The translations under genes were made by a program, and so were the position numbers. The notes beneath the pieces were generated by a model that saw only the letters and a program-made list of their open reading frames with translations, was not told where the DNA came from and did not search any database. Shown here one piece after another: positions 1 through 10,700 of a stretch of DNA of 64,000 bases. Every line of letters starts with the position of its first letter. Within the stretch, counting starts at the first letter, position 1. This DNA comes from Bedellia somnulentella (Eukaryota; Arthropoda; Insecta; Lepidoptera; Bedelliidae): the NCBI GenBank assembly GCA_963576735.1, contig OY755171.1:13578001-13642000 (forward strand). Direction: 5' to 3'.

Positions 1-357
1 ATTTTAGATAAAAAACTTAACATGACTGTGTATATCCGAGAGAGTTACCATAGTTGGTTTTTGTTGTAAACCATGTCCTAATAATCTCATCAGCCCGGCT
101 AGTACGAGCGGTGTTTAAACTAGTTATCGCGTGGGATAAAGCAGCCATCACTTACGCACTTACTTAGTATTGTATACTGTCATCTCATTCTAACCGTTGT
201 CGTGTCGATAAAATAGCACTCGTGCTTGTACTTCAGTGCAAACAAACCAAAAATTACTTGATAAGACCAAATAAGACCAATACTTGATATTTTTCTAAAC
301 CCACACTTGCCTAGACAATGGATTAAAGATGAAATGCAAAAAAAAAACAATTCATAC

Positions 358-425
358 CCTTCCAGATGCAAGATCCTTGATTACTGTCAACATGTCATTG
401 GTTTCATCAAAATCGGGTTCAGGAT
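358..425 (-). CDS. Ttc29: Gene B exon 4
   Basis: 68 bp, acceptor GTACTTACAG|AT, donor GGAAGG|GTATGA. It encodes YPEPDFDETNDMLTVIKDL ending ASGR, aligned with gene A exon 4 (FPEAHTNEAYHLLSEV...ASIGK). Same length, phase 1 in and phase 0 out. Confidence 0.65.
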
Positions 426-3038
426 CTGTAAGTACTCGTTATATACATCAGTTGAAGTATTGAATTTTGTGGTAATATTAAATCCACCCCTTATATAATA
501 AAAAATATATTTGCTAAAAGACATATCTCACCTACCTACAACATAATTCGATATGATACTCAGATGCTATATAATTAGGGGGTGTCATACGTTTCACCGA
601 ATGTCGCCAGCTCGACACGCACGCGAGCTCGAAAATTTATTTGAGTGGTACGCCAGCTCGAAAGTACGTGAATTCGAAAACCGCCAGCTCGAAAGACGTT
701 GCAGGCGAGAGTAACGATTCACCGAAAATCATTCGTATGGTTTAACAGTTTGAAAAGCAGATTATAATTAATGTCTTAGTCTTATTAATATTAAACATAT
801 TTTCTTTGAAGGTACTTTGATTTTTTAAGTAATTGATGTTATTTGCATTCACCCTCAGTAAAATAATTACACTTATTGGAAAATCACCTAGCTTAGAATA
901 TCACTACCCCATTTCTTTCCGTGGGTGTATGTAAGAGGGGACTAAGGGTATTTTAAAGGTTTTTTGGGGGGATGAGGTTAGAGACCCATCACCAACAACC
1001 TTTATTTTACTATCTCGCGACATTTGGTGAAACGTATGACACCCATAATTAGGTGCGTCAGAATACTTCTACCGCTAATTGATCTTCTACTTTAGAAGTG
1101 ATTCGTTGGAGGTATTTTGGTTGGCTTGTTGTTGTGGCATTTTTGGGATAGTTAAACATAATACGACATGATAGTCCAATGGGTAGAACACCCAAACATA
1201 AAGGATAAATAAATAATAATAATAATCCCAACATGAGGTTTTCATGAAGAAAAACATTCAAATTGGATAGAACACCCGCCCGTAAACAGACAGGTGTGAG
1301 TTCACATCCCGGGTCGGGCCTGCACCAATTTGTCTTTTTTAAAGTCATATGTGTGGTTAATTTATCATCATGGTTGTTAACGGTAAGGGAAAACATCGTG
1401 AAGAAACCAACATGGCCGAGTTGTACTTAGCCATGTGACAGTGTATTCGTACCAAACGACGATAAGCCTGCCCTCTTTCACGTGAGTACACTGTCTAAGC
1501 AAAACGTGGGTACCTTTTTTGGACACTAGGTGGCGCTGTCACGTGATGTAAACGGCGTGAACGTTTATGTTATGTATGTTTTAATCATAAGTGCCGAGGT
1601 AGTAAAAACAGTGTTGAACTTACATTTATCGAACAGGAAGCAAGCGTAATGATACCGACAGAAAGCATGCTGTCTTCCTCCGTCGTAGGTGTATTTTCTT
1701 GCAATCGCTAGTGCAGCTAAATACAGTCTGTCTGCCAACCACAATAACCCTTTGCCTCTATTTGAAAACTGAATTGCTAAGGCCAAAAACAGGTTGCTCT
1801 CCTTTTTGACATCATCTATAAATACAATTAAAAATATTAATTGCATACCAATTAACGATCACAATTTTAGGCAGTAGTTTTTTCCTTCAGTATTATAATT
1901 TTAGTTACTTCTATGTGTAGTTATGCTGTGTTTATTAAAATAATTTAAAATCTTAATGAATAAAATTATTGTATAACGAAAGCCTATGAAATTAAAGTTC
2001 GTCAGTAAAATAAAGAGCTCTTGATATTTTTCTACCTATTTCTCCCCTTCATGAATAAATGAATATTATCAGCAGGCTTTAATATTTTACCTTTATCATG
2101 AGCGGACTCCGCTGCTTTTAGCATTACAGTTATCTCTTCTAAATATTCTGATTTTTTCTTTATATCCGTTGTAATGCCAATATCATCCTGTTTTAAAAGT
2201 TCATTGTTGTCGTAAATTAAATCCCGAAGATAGTCTGCTGATATTAGAAATCCCAAATCAAGCAGCTCTTTGATTATGCATTCATGCAAGGGTCTTCTCA
2301 TCCTTAAATTGAATGTGTGAGATAGGAAGATAGAATTTAATAAAAAATGAGCTTGCCTTAGAAACAGCTCTCTATTTTTCTTATAATGCGCATTTGCTTC
2401 TACATTGCAGTCAGGCGTTCATTATTAAATAAATAGTTAGGGAAGTGTGCAAATTGTTTTTGCTTCCGCTGATTTCTAAAAAATCTACGTCTTATGTAGC
2501 TAATAGATATATGTGAATTCAGCTTTAATACATAAGCTAAGCCTACCGAAACATTTACGCTACATTTTGTAACGTTCACAGAATACCGGCAAAATCTGCT
2601 ATTTCTGACTCGATTTCGAAGACTCGATCATCATTATCACCATCATCAGCCACCAGATGTCCACTGCTGGACATAAGCCTCCCCCAAAAACTTCCGCTAT
2701 ACCCTATCCATTTCTGCCCTCATTTATCATTCATCCCACCGTGTAGGAGGCCTCCCACACTGCGTGTCGTCCGGTACGTGGCCGCCACTCTAGAACTTCG
2801 AGTCGATAGCGCCTAGTTACTCTGATTGTTTTGAAATCGTATTCTGGGATTTTTCGAGTTTAATCATAGTTAAGTTAATGATTCACAAAATGTACCTCAT
2901 GACTTCATTGGCATTCAGATATTTTAGGTTCAGCAATCGCCTAGCGCGTTCTTCATCGAGGGTCTTTTTTGTCATGCATGCTTTGATAGCTGGTAGTTTG
3001 CGCTTTTGAAACACAATAGACTGTGATTTACTGTCCAT
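358..3038 (-). CDS. Ttc29: Gene B: tandem paralogue of gene A, 5' part (exons 1-4)
   Basis: Exons at 2896-3038, 2091-2302, 1624-1815 and 358-425, continuing off the left edge. The gene lies directly downstream of gene A on the same strand, about 1.6 kb from gene A's stop. Exon lengths for exons 2-4 (212, 192 and 68 bp) and all splice phases equal those of gene A, and the encoded blocks align (ECII, SADYxRDLI, LxWLxxRLxLA, DGGR). It is an old tandem duplication, since the proteins are clearly diverged and intron contents differ. No exon 5 is recognisable before base 1. Whether the gene is functional cannot be judged from this piece. Confidence 0.65.
580..1044. mobile_element. Non-autonomous DNA transposon with 9-bp TSD
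   Basis: Ends are perfect inverted repeats (GGGTGTCATACGTTTCACC) that extend, with one mismatch, to about 28 bp. Flanked by the direct repeat ATAATTAGG at 571-579 and 1045-1053. There is no coding sequence. The left interior repeats CGCCAGCTCGA-type words. The right interior (about 889-1016) is a piece of the RTE-derived short element. A 9-bp duplication suggests a Mutator-like or Merlin-like family; the family is not certain. Confidence 0.8.
889..1016 (+). repeat. RTE-derived short element, fragment
   Basis: Starts at CTTAGAATATCACTACCCC and runs to CCTTTATTTTAC. It lies wholly inside the 580-1044 transposon. Confidence 0.7.
1164..1582 (+). repeat. tRNA-derived SINE (family T2) split by another repeat
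   Basis: The tRNA-like head with box A (TAGTCCAATGGG) is interrupted at about 1190-1268 by a short piece of the family T1 repeat. That insertion is flanked by GG(G/A)TAGAACACCC duplications. The body resumes with GGGTCGGGCC and ends GTGAACGTTTATGTTATG. Confidence 0.75.
1624..1815 (-). CDS. Ttc29: Gene B exon 3
   Basis: 192 bp, acceptor TTTATAG|AT, donor T|GTAAGTTC. It encodes NLFLALAIQFSNRGKG, LLWLADRLYLAALAIA and YDGGR, ending FDKC. It resembles the TTC29 segment I recall with NL-LA--F-N and IA---D-G. Confidence 0.74.
2091..2302 (-). CDS. Ttc29: Gene B exon 2
   Basis: 212 bp, acceptor TTTAAG|GA, donor AAAG|GTAAAA. It encodes MRRPLHECIIKELLDLGF, SADYLRDLIYDN and ends ESAHDKG. It matches gene A exon 2 in length, phase and protein. 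Confidence 0.72.
2620..2795 (-). repeat. LINE 3'-end fragment
   Basis: Contains CCACTGCTGGACATAAGCC and GTAGGAGGCCTCCCAC, words familiar from the 3' ends of a common lepidopteran LINE. No coding remains. It lies in gene B intron 1. Confidence 0.5.
2896..3038 (-). CDS. Ttc29: Gene B exon 1 (start codon)
   Basis: ATG at 3038-3036, MDSKSQSIVFQKRKLPAIKA, then a basic helix ending NANEVMR. Donor ATGAG|GTACAT, phase 2 as in gene A exon 1. Confidence 0.66.
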
Positions 3039-3435
3039 ATTTCAGGAGATATACGTATAATATATGTATTCTTGATTATAATCCTTGAATATTCATATAT
3101 GTTTGTATTTTTATATGAAGAATATTTATGTAAATGTACAAGTTTATCAAAAATGTAATGATTATTTTTATTAGGATTACAAAAGCTTGAGATTGATTGC
3201 TCGTGAAATGACAGATTTTTGATAGATTAATATGGAAAAATGTAAGAAAAGAGTTTCGTGTCAACAGAACAGTGAGTAATTAAAAATTGTATGAACAAAC
3301 TGTAATAAAAATAATATTTTTTCAAATGTGGTATGCGTATATATTTTCTTTCGTGAAAAATTACAATAAATTTGGTTTTCATACATATACATTTTTCCTG
3401 TGCACTTGATCAATTTATCATTAATTACGTAAAAC

Positions 3436-3605
3436 GTATCTAGATCAGATTGAAAACATTCTTATAAAGGCGGGGGTCCGAAGTGAGAAGAATAAAACAG
3501 CATGTATGAGAAGAATAATTAATGTAAGGGAACCAAGAGAAGTTTGTCAAGATGGTACTAAGTGGTGATCGATAGTCTCTGCCTACCCTAAATATAAATG
3601 TAGTT
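3436..3605 (+). repeat. RTE 3'-end fragment
   Basis: Matches the coding 3' end of the full RTE (25235-28637): KAGVRSEKNK, then the WRSIVSAYP-type end, followed by a degraded tail. Between genes A and B. Confidence 0.7.
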
Positions 3606-4125
3606 ATTATATAAGTCATTAAATATAAACAGAAACAATAGCATAGTTTGTGACATATATTTGGATATATCGCGTTTTTAACAGATGGCAACCCTTATTT
3701 GCGGCCGCTTTTTCACAGGCAGCTATGTATTATCATATTAGGAAAAAAATAGCTTTAATTTCATATAAAAATATGCGTGTAACTTATGAACGTATAAAAC
3801 ACACCGAATTATAACCTACTTACACCTGGCTGCGAGGTAGTTGCGGCCGAATTTGCAACGTCACCTATCGATTTTTATATTCTTTACATACACTGCTATT
3901 GTCTTCGAAAAATAAAAAATATTAATTAAATTAAAATTACTTGCGTCCACTTTTGCCTGGCTGCGTCTTGTCAGTGTATTCTCCTATGCATAAACTTATG
4001 TTAAAATGTGTGTTTGATTCAATACGCTATGAACGTAGAGATTTAGCAGCGGGATCTTATACTATTAGAGTCTTATGTTTTGTCATCTTCGTACACGCTA
4101 AAATTTCCCAAGTTTACTGTAAAGC
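3606..4125. other. Intergenic spacer, nothing recognised
   Basis: AT-rich, with two GC-rich GCGGCCG patches at about 3700 and 3840. No exon, repeat family or RNA was recognised. Confidence 0.4.
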
Positions 4126-4362
4126 CATGTAGTGCTGGCTTAGAACGTCACTACCTCTTTCCACCCACGAGTTTCGTAAGAGTCAACTAAGAGTATGGGG
4201 CTTTTTTAAGTGGGCGATGCGGGTCGACATCCATCACCAACGATACTTTATTTCTACCATCTTGTCCCCTATCAATTTCCAAATGTGGCTGAAGAGATTC
4301 TAGCTCTGAAGCTCTAGCTACCCCTTTTTGGGATTTAAGACCGTGGGGTATGTAAGTATGTT
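4126..4362 (+). repeat. RTE-derived short element, old copy
   Basis: Diverged but full span, from GTAGTGCTGGCTTAGAACG to GATTTAAGACCGTGGGG and a GTATGTAAG tail. Lies between the two TTC29-like genes. Confidence 0.65.
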
Positions 4363-4610
4363 TACTGTAAAGTGATGTCTTGAGAGAATTTTAAAATATT
4401 GGTGTTGCACATTTTCTTACAATTCAGAAAAATAAAATATATATAGTAAAATTTATAGCAATTTTTATTAGAATTATGCATTTTTTACAGTCCTCAACTT
4501 AAAAAAAACCACTTAACTTTAAACCTTACACAAACAAAAACGCAATATATTACGAGTTTTAAAACAGTTTGTGACAAAATTTCCATCTTTATAGAATATA
4601 GATATAATAT

Positions 4611-4616
4611 TTTATT
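4611..4616 (-). promoter_or_regulatory. Polyadenylation signal of gene A
   Basis: Minus-strand AATAAA about 60 nt after the terminal stop codon, the usual placement, which supports 4677-4761 as the last exon. Confidence 0.5.
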
Positions 4617-4672
4617 CACCGCTAATCGCTAACCCTCTCCAGCAATGACATGAACACTATCTCAAGGCTAAT

Positions 4673-4761
4673 TTAGTTAATCACTGTCTTGGTCTGTGCT
4701 AGAGTTCTCTTTATCAATGTCATCGCCCTCACTTTTATCCGTTTGCGTGCTTTCACGTAAC
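4673..4761 (-). CDS. Ttc29: Gene A terminal exon
   Basis: Acceptor TTATTTCAG|GTTACG. Joined directly to exon 8 the frame is basic (GYVKARKRIK...) and stops at 4675-4673. One frame over it is acidic (LRESTQTDKSEGDD...QDSD) and stops at 4679-4677, which looks more like a natural C-terminus. Use of the acidic frame would need an unseen small exon in the 5.5-kb intron 8. A good AATAAA lies about 60 bp downstream. Confidence 0.5.
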
Positions 4762-7700
4762 CTGAAATAAAAACAATTAATAAATAATGTCAATTCTTAT
4801 AAATATTATCGGGTTATGAATCCATTATTTAGGAGAAATTTGCACTGGGCATACAAGTATTTAAGATACACGGGTATAATTCATTATTTAAATGATGTCC
4901 AATGTTATCACCAAGCGAATCTAAGAAGGCTAAAGTCCTCTGAGTCGACACATCTCTATTGTAGGCAAGAGTGGGCTTTAGCATATTATTTTTATTCTCA
5001 AGAGATACATCATAACATAACAATTAACACTAACACTTTTTGCAAAAACTAGAGACAGTTTCTACATACATATACTCACGCCATTATTTCCCATTGTAGG
5101 CAGGTAGGCAGAGATGAAGATTGATCGCCACTTTGTACGATCCTGGCAAACCTCTCTAGCTTCGTTTACATCCATCAATCTTTTCATACATGCTCTTTTA
5201 TTCTTCATACTTCGGACGCCGGCCTTTTTGAGCACACACTTTATTTGGTCAAGGTGTGTCCTCCGTGGTCATCCTCTACTCACATTACCTTCCACGTTGG
5301 CTCTATAGATCTCTTTCACCAATTTACAATCATCCATCCTCTCTATGTGCCCAAACCATCTCAACATTCCTTTTTCTATCTTTTTTACAATATCATCTTT
5401 CACACCGCACCTTTCACGAATCACGTCATTTCTCACACGATCACGTAACCTTGCATTAGAAACTTTTCTGAGGGACCTCATCTCTACAGCATTCACTCTG
5501 CTCTCATGCTTCTTCTGCCACACCCAACATTCACTGCCATAAATAAGCGTAGGAACCAGAACAGCATCATGCACTGCCATTCGGGCCTTTTCGGACACCG
5601 ACTGACTAGACATGAGACTATTCAAAGTTCCATTAAGTTTCTACTACGTTTATATAATGATTGATAAAGAGCGTTATTAAAATGAAAAGCAAGCCATTTT
5701 AATTTATTGCAATAAGTACCTGACAATATCAATCACTGATAAATTATGTATTGGACAAGAACATGAAATGTAAAGCAGGTGAGCACTTTTCCTCCACCAT
5801 GGCTTAGATGAAGTCTTCCACTCTATTAATTGAGTCCATGCTACATGACAAACGTTAGCTTGACGCACCAAGTTGAAGTAACTCGCAATTTTTTCCTGTC
5901 CTGTGATTCAATCATAGGTATTCTACGTCAATTGTATTTTACACGTATTATTTGGAATTTACATGATAGCATATAGTATAATTAATAAAATCAATACATA
6001 GTATAAAACAAAGTCGCTTTCGCTGTATGTCCGTATGTATGCTTAGATCTTTAAAACTACGCAACTGATTTTGATGCGGTTTTTTTTAATAGATAGAGTG
6101 ATTCTTAAGGAAGGTTTGTATGTATAATAAATGCATAATATAGTAGAGAAACACTGATAAATTTAAAGGTTTCTAATGCAATGTCGTAAATAAGCACGTT
6201 TTTTTGCGCTTATATTGCAAACGCTGGCTGAACCCTACGAGATAGACCAAAATAATGTACTACAGTATTGTTCACCTTAAAAAGTTCAACAAAAAAGTCC
6301 GCGATGGTATATGTCTATCTCTTAGGGATAACCCAGCATAACCCCTTTTATTCTTTACTAAAAAATGGTTATTTACGAAGTGATTTTAAACAATACAGCA
6401 TTAATCCTTATCCAATTAAGTACCTTAAATAAATTGTGCATTTATTATAGATCAATATGCTTTTTACAGCATGTAGTTTAAGTGAATATTACCGAAGATA
6501 TTACAAATTTAAAATGCAGGGTCGTAGTTGTTTGCGCCGGGCGGCGCGTGCCTATAAATAGCGCGTCGATGGAATAGAATAAGATAATGACAAAAAAGCT
6601 GTAAACGTTGTGTATAAGGACATTCTGTAGTAGGTATATTTTGCATTGCACCCGTGCGAAGCCGGGGCGGGTCGCTAGTAAGTACTAAATGATAAACAAT
6701 TAAAGTCTCGCATTAGCTTTTATCACTTTTTCTGATTTCCCATATCTAATTATGCTCACAAGAAGGTGAAGTTGAAAGGAAAAAAAATAACAAAGGATTA
6801 TTGGTGATGGGTTTCCAACCGCATCACCCACCGATCACCTAAAAATCACACACTCATAGTCGTCATGTACGAGGGGCAAGCCAAAAGAAACTAGATACTC
6901 TTTTCTCATTTAATTGACACTGGCAAGCTATACACCCTCTTATAGGCTGTTTTTTTATTGACTTATTTGAATATAGAACACACATCTTTTATTTATTTTT
7001 TACTAGCATTTTGCCCGCGACTACGTCCGCGTGGACTACATTTTTTACATCCAGTTTACATCCATAATACCAAAACACATCTCAACTTCTTGTTTTTTGG
7101 GTGATGTAAAGGATATAAAGGACATTGAGATTTTTTTAGTGATTGTTTGGCTATGCAGTTGGAGACCCATCACAAAAATCCTTTATTTGACAACCCTTTC
7201 CCCAGTCAACTTCCGAAAGTGGATGAAGAATTATTATCTCCGAAGCTATGGCTACCCTTTTTGGGATTTACGGCTGTTAGTGTATACTCATGAATGATTG
7301 ATGGATGTATTTCATAAATTCCTTTTATACAGATCCACAAACTTTTCTCGGCCGACCGACGGCAGAATTGGTACTACTATCGTCATTTTGAAATTCATAT
7401 TGTCATTGTCAGTTAGCCCTTTACTAAATAAAAACTTATAGTGTGACCTACGTATATAATAAATTATCATTATCTTTTTAATATTTTTGTATAGGTAACT
7501 ATTTTTTAAACACAATTAATTATATAATGTTTCTTTGCTTATTTATAAACGCTTTTCTTTCAAGTATTCAATATTAAAAAAAAGTGTAAATTATTATTTA
7601 TTTTGCTAAAATTATCGTATTAAGAACGAACTTATTTCATTAATTTATCATGATTGTTCACGATGAGGGAAAACATCGTGAAGAAACCCACATGGCTAAG

Positions 7701-10700
7701 TTGTACCAATGACACGTGATGAACTTTGAGTCTTTGAGTCTTATATCGTTAAAATAATAAATTAAATTAATATTAGCCTATATAATTTAAAATGATTTTC
7801 CTTATAATGGTTATGTTTTATTTACTGACTGGCAATACTAATATCGATGACAGCGAGACGCTCTAACCGGCCAAGAATAGTTTGTAAGTAGTGGTTATGT
7901 ATGACAGTCAATCACATCAAGTTTCAAGTTTCTTAATACAGAAATGTCAAAAATCTCCATACTAACTTCCATTTGCTATTCAAACCCCTTAGTTCCTTAA
8001 AATATATGATAAGAATCATGAAACAAATCATTTAGTACCAAGTTTCTATGTTCGAGTTATTATGTTCGTTCTAGTACGGATAGTAACTATGGATTTTCGG
8101 ATCTTCGATCGCGTGTTATAACATGGATTTAGTTTTGTAATAGTTGTTTTAATTGTAATGTTGAGGCCGTGTAGTGTCGGCTTAGAATAGCACTACCCCA
8201 TTTCTCCCGGTGGGTGTACGTAAGAGGCGACTAACGGTATTGGGGCTTTTAAGGGATTTTTGGGCGATGCGGTTGGAGACCCATCACCAACAACCTTTGT
8301 TGAAGCATCTTTTCCCCACTCAACTTTCCAAAAGTGTATTGTAATATACATGTTTATATTCGTTTGCAATATATTACCTTGTTTTAAAAAACACACAGCG
8401 CCATCTCCCATTCATCCAGCAAGCCAACAATGTTTTGGTTTTCCCTCAGGAATATATTTTTTTCAGTGATAAAAAGTATCCTATTATTTAATTTGGACTT
8501 TCAACTATACGTCTGCAAAATTTCAAAGCAATCGGTTCAGTAGTTACGGCGTGAAAGCGGAACAAATAAACAAACAAACAAACTCACTTTCCGATTTATA
8601 ATATTAGTATGGATTTGAATGAGCATCATTTTTCCGAGAATCTGGCGGAAATTCACTTGCAACAATGGAGCTCAGTCGACGTGATTTTCGCGCTATGATT
8701 TGTTATGACTTTAAAAAAGGTTTAAAGCCTTAAGAACGTTTTGAACTTTTGGCTTCTACTTTTGGTGAGTCTGCTTGTTCTCGAACAACAGTATTCAATT
8801 GGTTTGCTGAATTTAAAAGAGGACGGGGATGTCTCGAAGATGAAGCGAAGACAGGACGGCCGCCAACCGCGGTCACGCAAGAAAACGTTCGTGCAATCGA
8901 ATAAATTACATATGTAGGGCTAGAACGAGAACTAGGAATTGGATCAGCAGCAATGCAAACCACAATTCACGACCACCTGTCTCTCCGTAAACGTTGTTCG
9001 AGATGGGCGCCGCATAAACTTACCGATGAGCAGAAAGACCGTCGGGTGGATTGGTGCCTATTCATGATAGATAAATTCAACGGAGGCGAGAAAAAAAACG
9101 TATATGATATACTGACTGGTGACGAAACATGGCAATATAACTATGATCCTGAATCAAAGCGGCAGTCGACTGTATGGTGCTTTGAAGACGAGCCAACTCC
9201 AACGAAATGTCGCCGTGCACGAAGCACACAGAAACAAATGGTCGCCTCGTTTTGGCTCTCCGAATGGTATGTGACAGTTTGTGCTCGAACAGTAATATCA
9301 GCTTGGTGTGACAAGCGACCGAAGTCTGGAATACGGCACCTTCTCTGGCACCACGACAATGCGGCGCCGCACACGTCTGCCAGAACACTAGACTTTTTCA
9401 ACTCGAAAAATGTGTCAATTCTCCCTCACCCGCAGTATTCCCCTAACCTAGCGCCTTGTGATTTTTACTTGTTTCCAAAAATCAAAGAAAAACTAAAGGG
9501 GAAGAGGTTTGAAAGCAAAGAAGATGCGCTGGTTGCCTATAATTTCGAGATTTCTGAGGTATCTAAAGAAGAGTGGTCACAGGTATTTTCCAATTGGTTC
9601 AGACGTATGGAAAAGTGTATACGTACGACTTCGTAAAATGTTTAAGTTGAGAATCTTCACTCGTCTAAACCCTTTACGGTAACATATTATCTCAAAACCT
9701 ACTTTAAGATATTTTATGCGGTACTTGCAGTAATAGGAAACGTTTTACCAAGCTGAGTTTAAGTGTATTAAAAAATTCAGAAGCATCGCAAGGAGTTAAG
9801 TATTGCCAGTATATATGTTTCCAAATCCTGTCTTCATATCATTTAAAATTTTGCTTTGAGTGCTTACTCTCTTATATATAATACTCATAAAGTTCGTGTT
9901 ATGAACAAATCAAATATAAATTGACTATTAATGAAATATTTTTTTTCCCAATTTTGAAGCGGTTTATTACTCATCATTTTTTCTTGTGTTCTGGAGTTAG
10001 GAAATATACTGCTTTTTGGAAGGATTTAAAAAAAAACAGATCGATCAATTCTGGAATAAAATGACTACTACTGACACGCACGGATATAAAAAAAAGGTAG
10101 CCAGAGTATCAACATTATTTCAATTCTTTGAAAAGATTGCTACATAAAATATTATCATAGAATCACTAACACGTAACCTATGTAAAGAAATGAGTTAGTG
10201 CTATTCTTATCTCATGTTTCATTGCTTCTAGTCCGTCGCGGCACACCTTATTGACATTCCTTTAAAAATAATTCTGCATTCATTTACCTGATGAAATTGC
10301 CATAGTGAACCTAGATTGCTCGGCTTCTTCAATGTAGGATTTTCCATCATCCAGAATTTCCTCATTTGATGGAGACTGGAAAAATATTTGTTCATAAATT
10401 ATTTATGTTTGACTGTGCGATGTTGCACCACTTTTAAATAAACTTTCAAGTTATCCGAATGAGTTTGTAAAAAAACACCTACGTGCATTTATTACAACAG
10501 AAATTTTATTAATCTTAATAAGTTGCGATCGGTTGTATCTGCAAAGTGGCAAAGGGTATTTGGGATCTATAAGTGATATTTGGGATATGTTGTTGGAGAC
10601 ACATCACCGTTATTTTGCAATCTTTTCCCAACTCAACTTCTAAAAGTGGCTGATAAATTCCTCATTTTAAAGCACTGGCCATCCCTTCATAAGGATAAAA

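Larger units (their letters stand above)
7003..8613 (-). mobile_element. Probable Helitron carrying later insertions
   Basis: The left end CTAGCATTTTGCCCGCG plus a CGCGGACGTAGTCGCG hairpin is a Helitron 3' end on the minus strand. The right end (8590-8613) reads TCCATACTAATATTATAAAT on the minus strand, a typical 5' end. Host bases A and T flank it. Inside lie a T2 SINE piece and two RTE-derived short elements. I infer that the two ends belong to one element. Confidence 0.5.

Noticed and set aside
110..180. Possible gene B exon 5
   Set aside because: The minus strand reads WLLY as in gene A exon 5, but an in-frame stop precedes it, TAA follows soon after, and the rest does not align; four residues are not enough.
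9077..9401. Minus-strand frames of 86 and 103 codons
   Set aside because: Antisense shadows of the mariner transposase.
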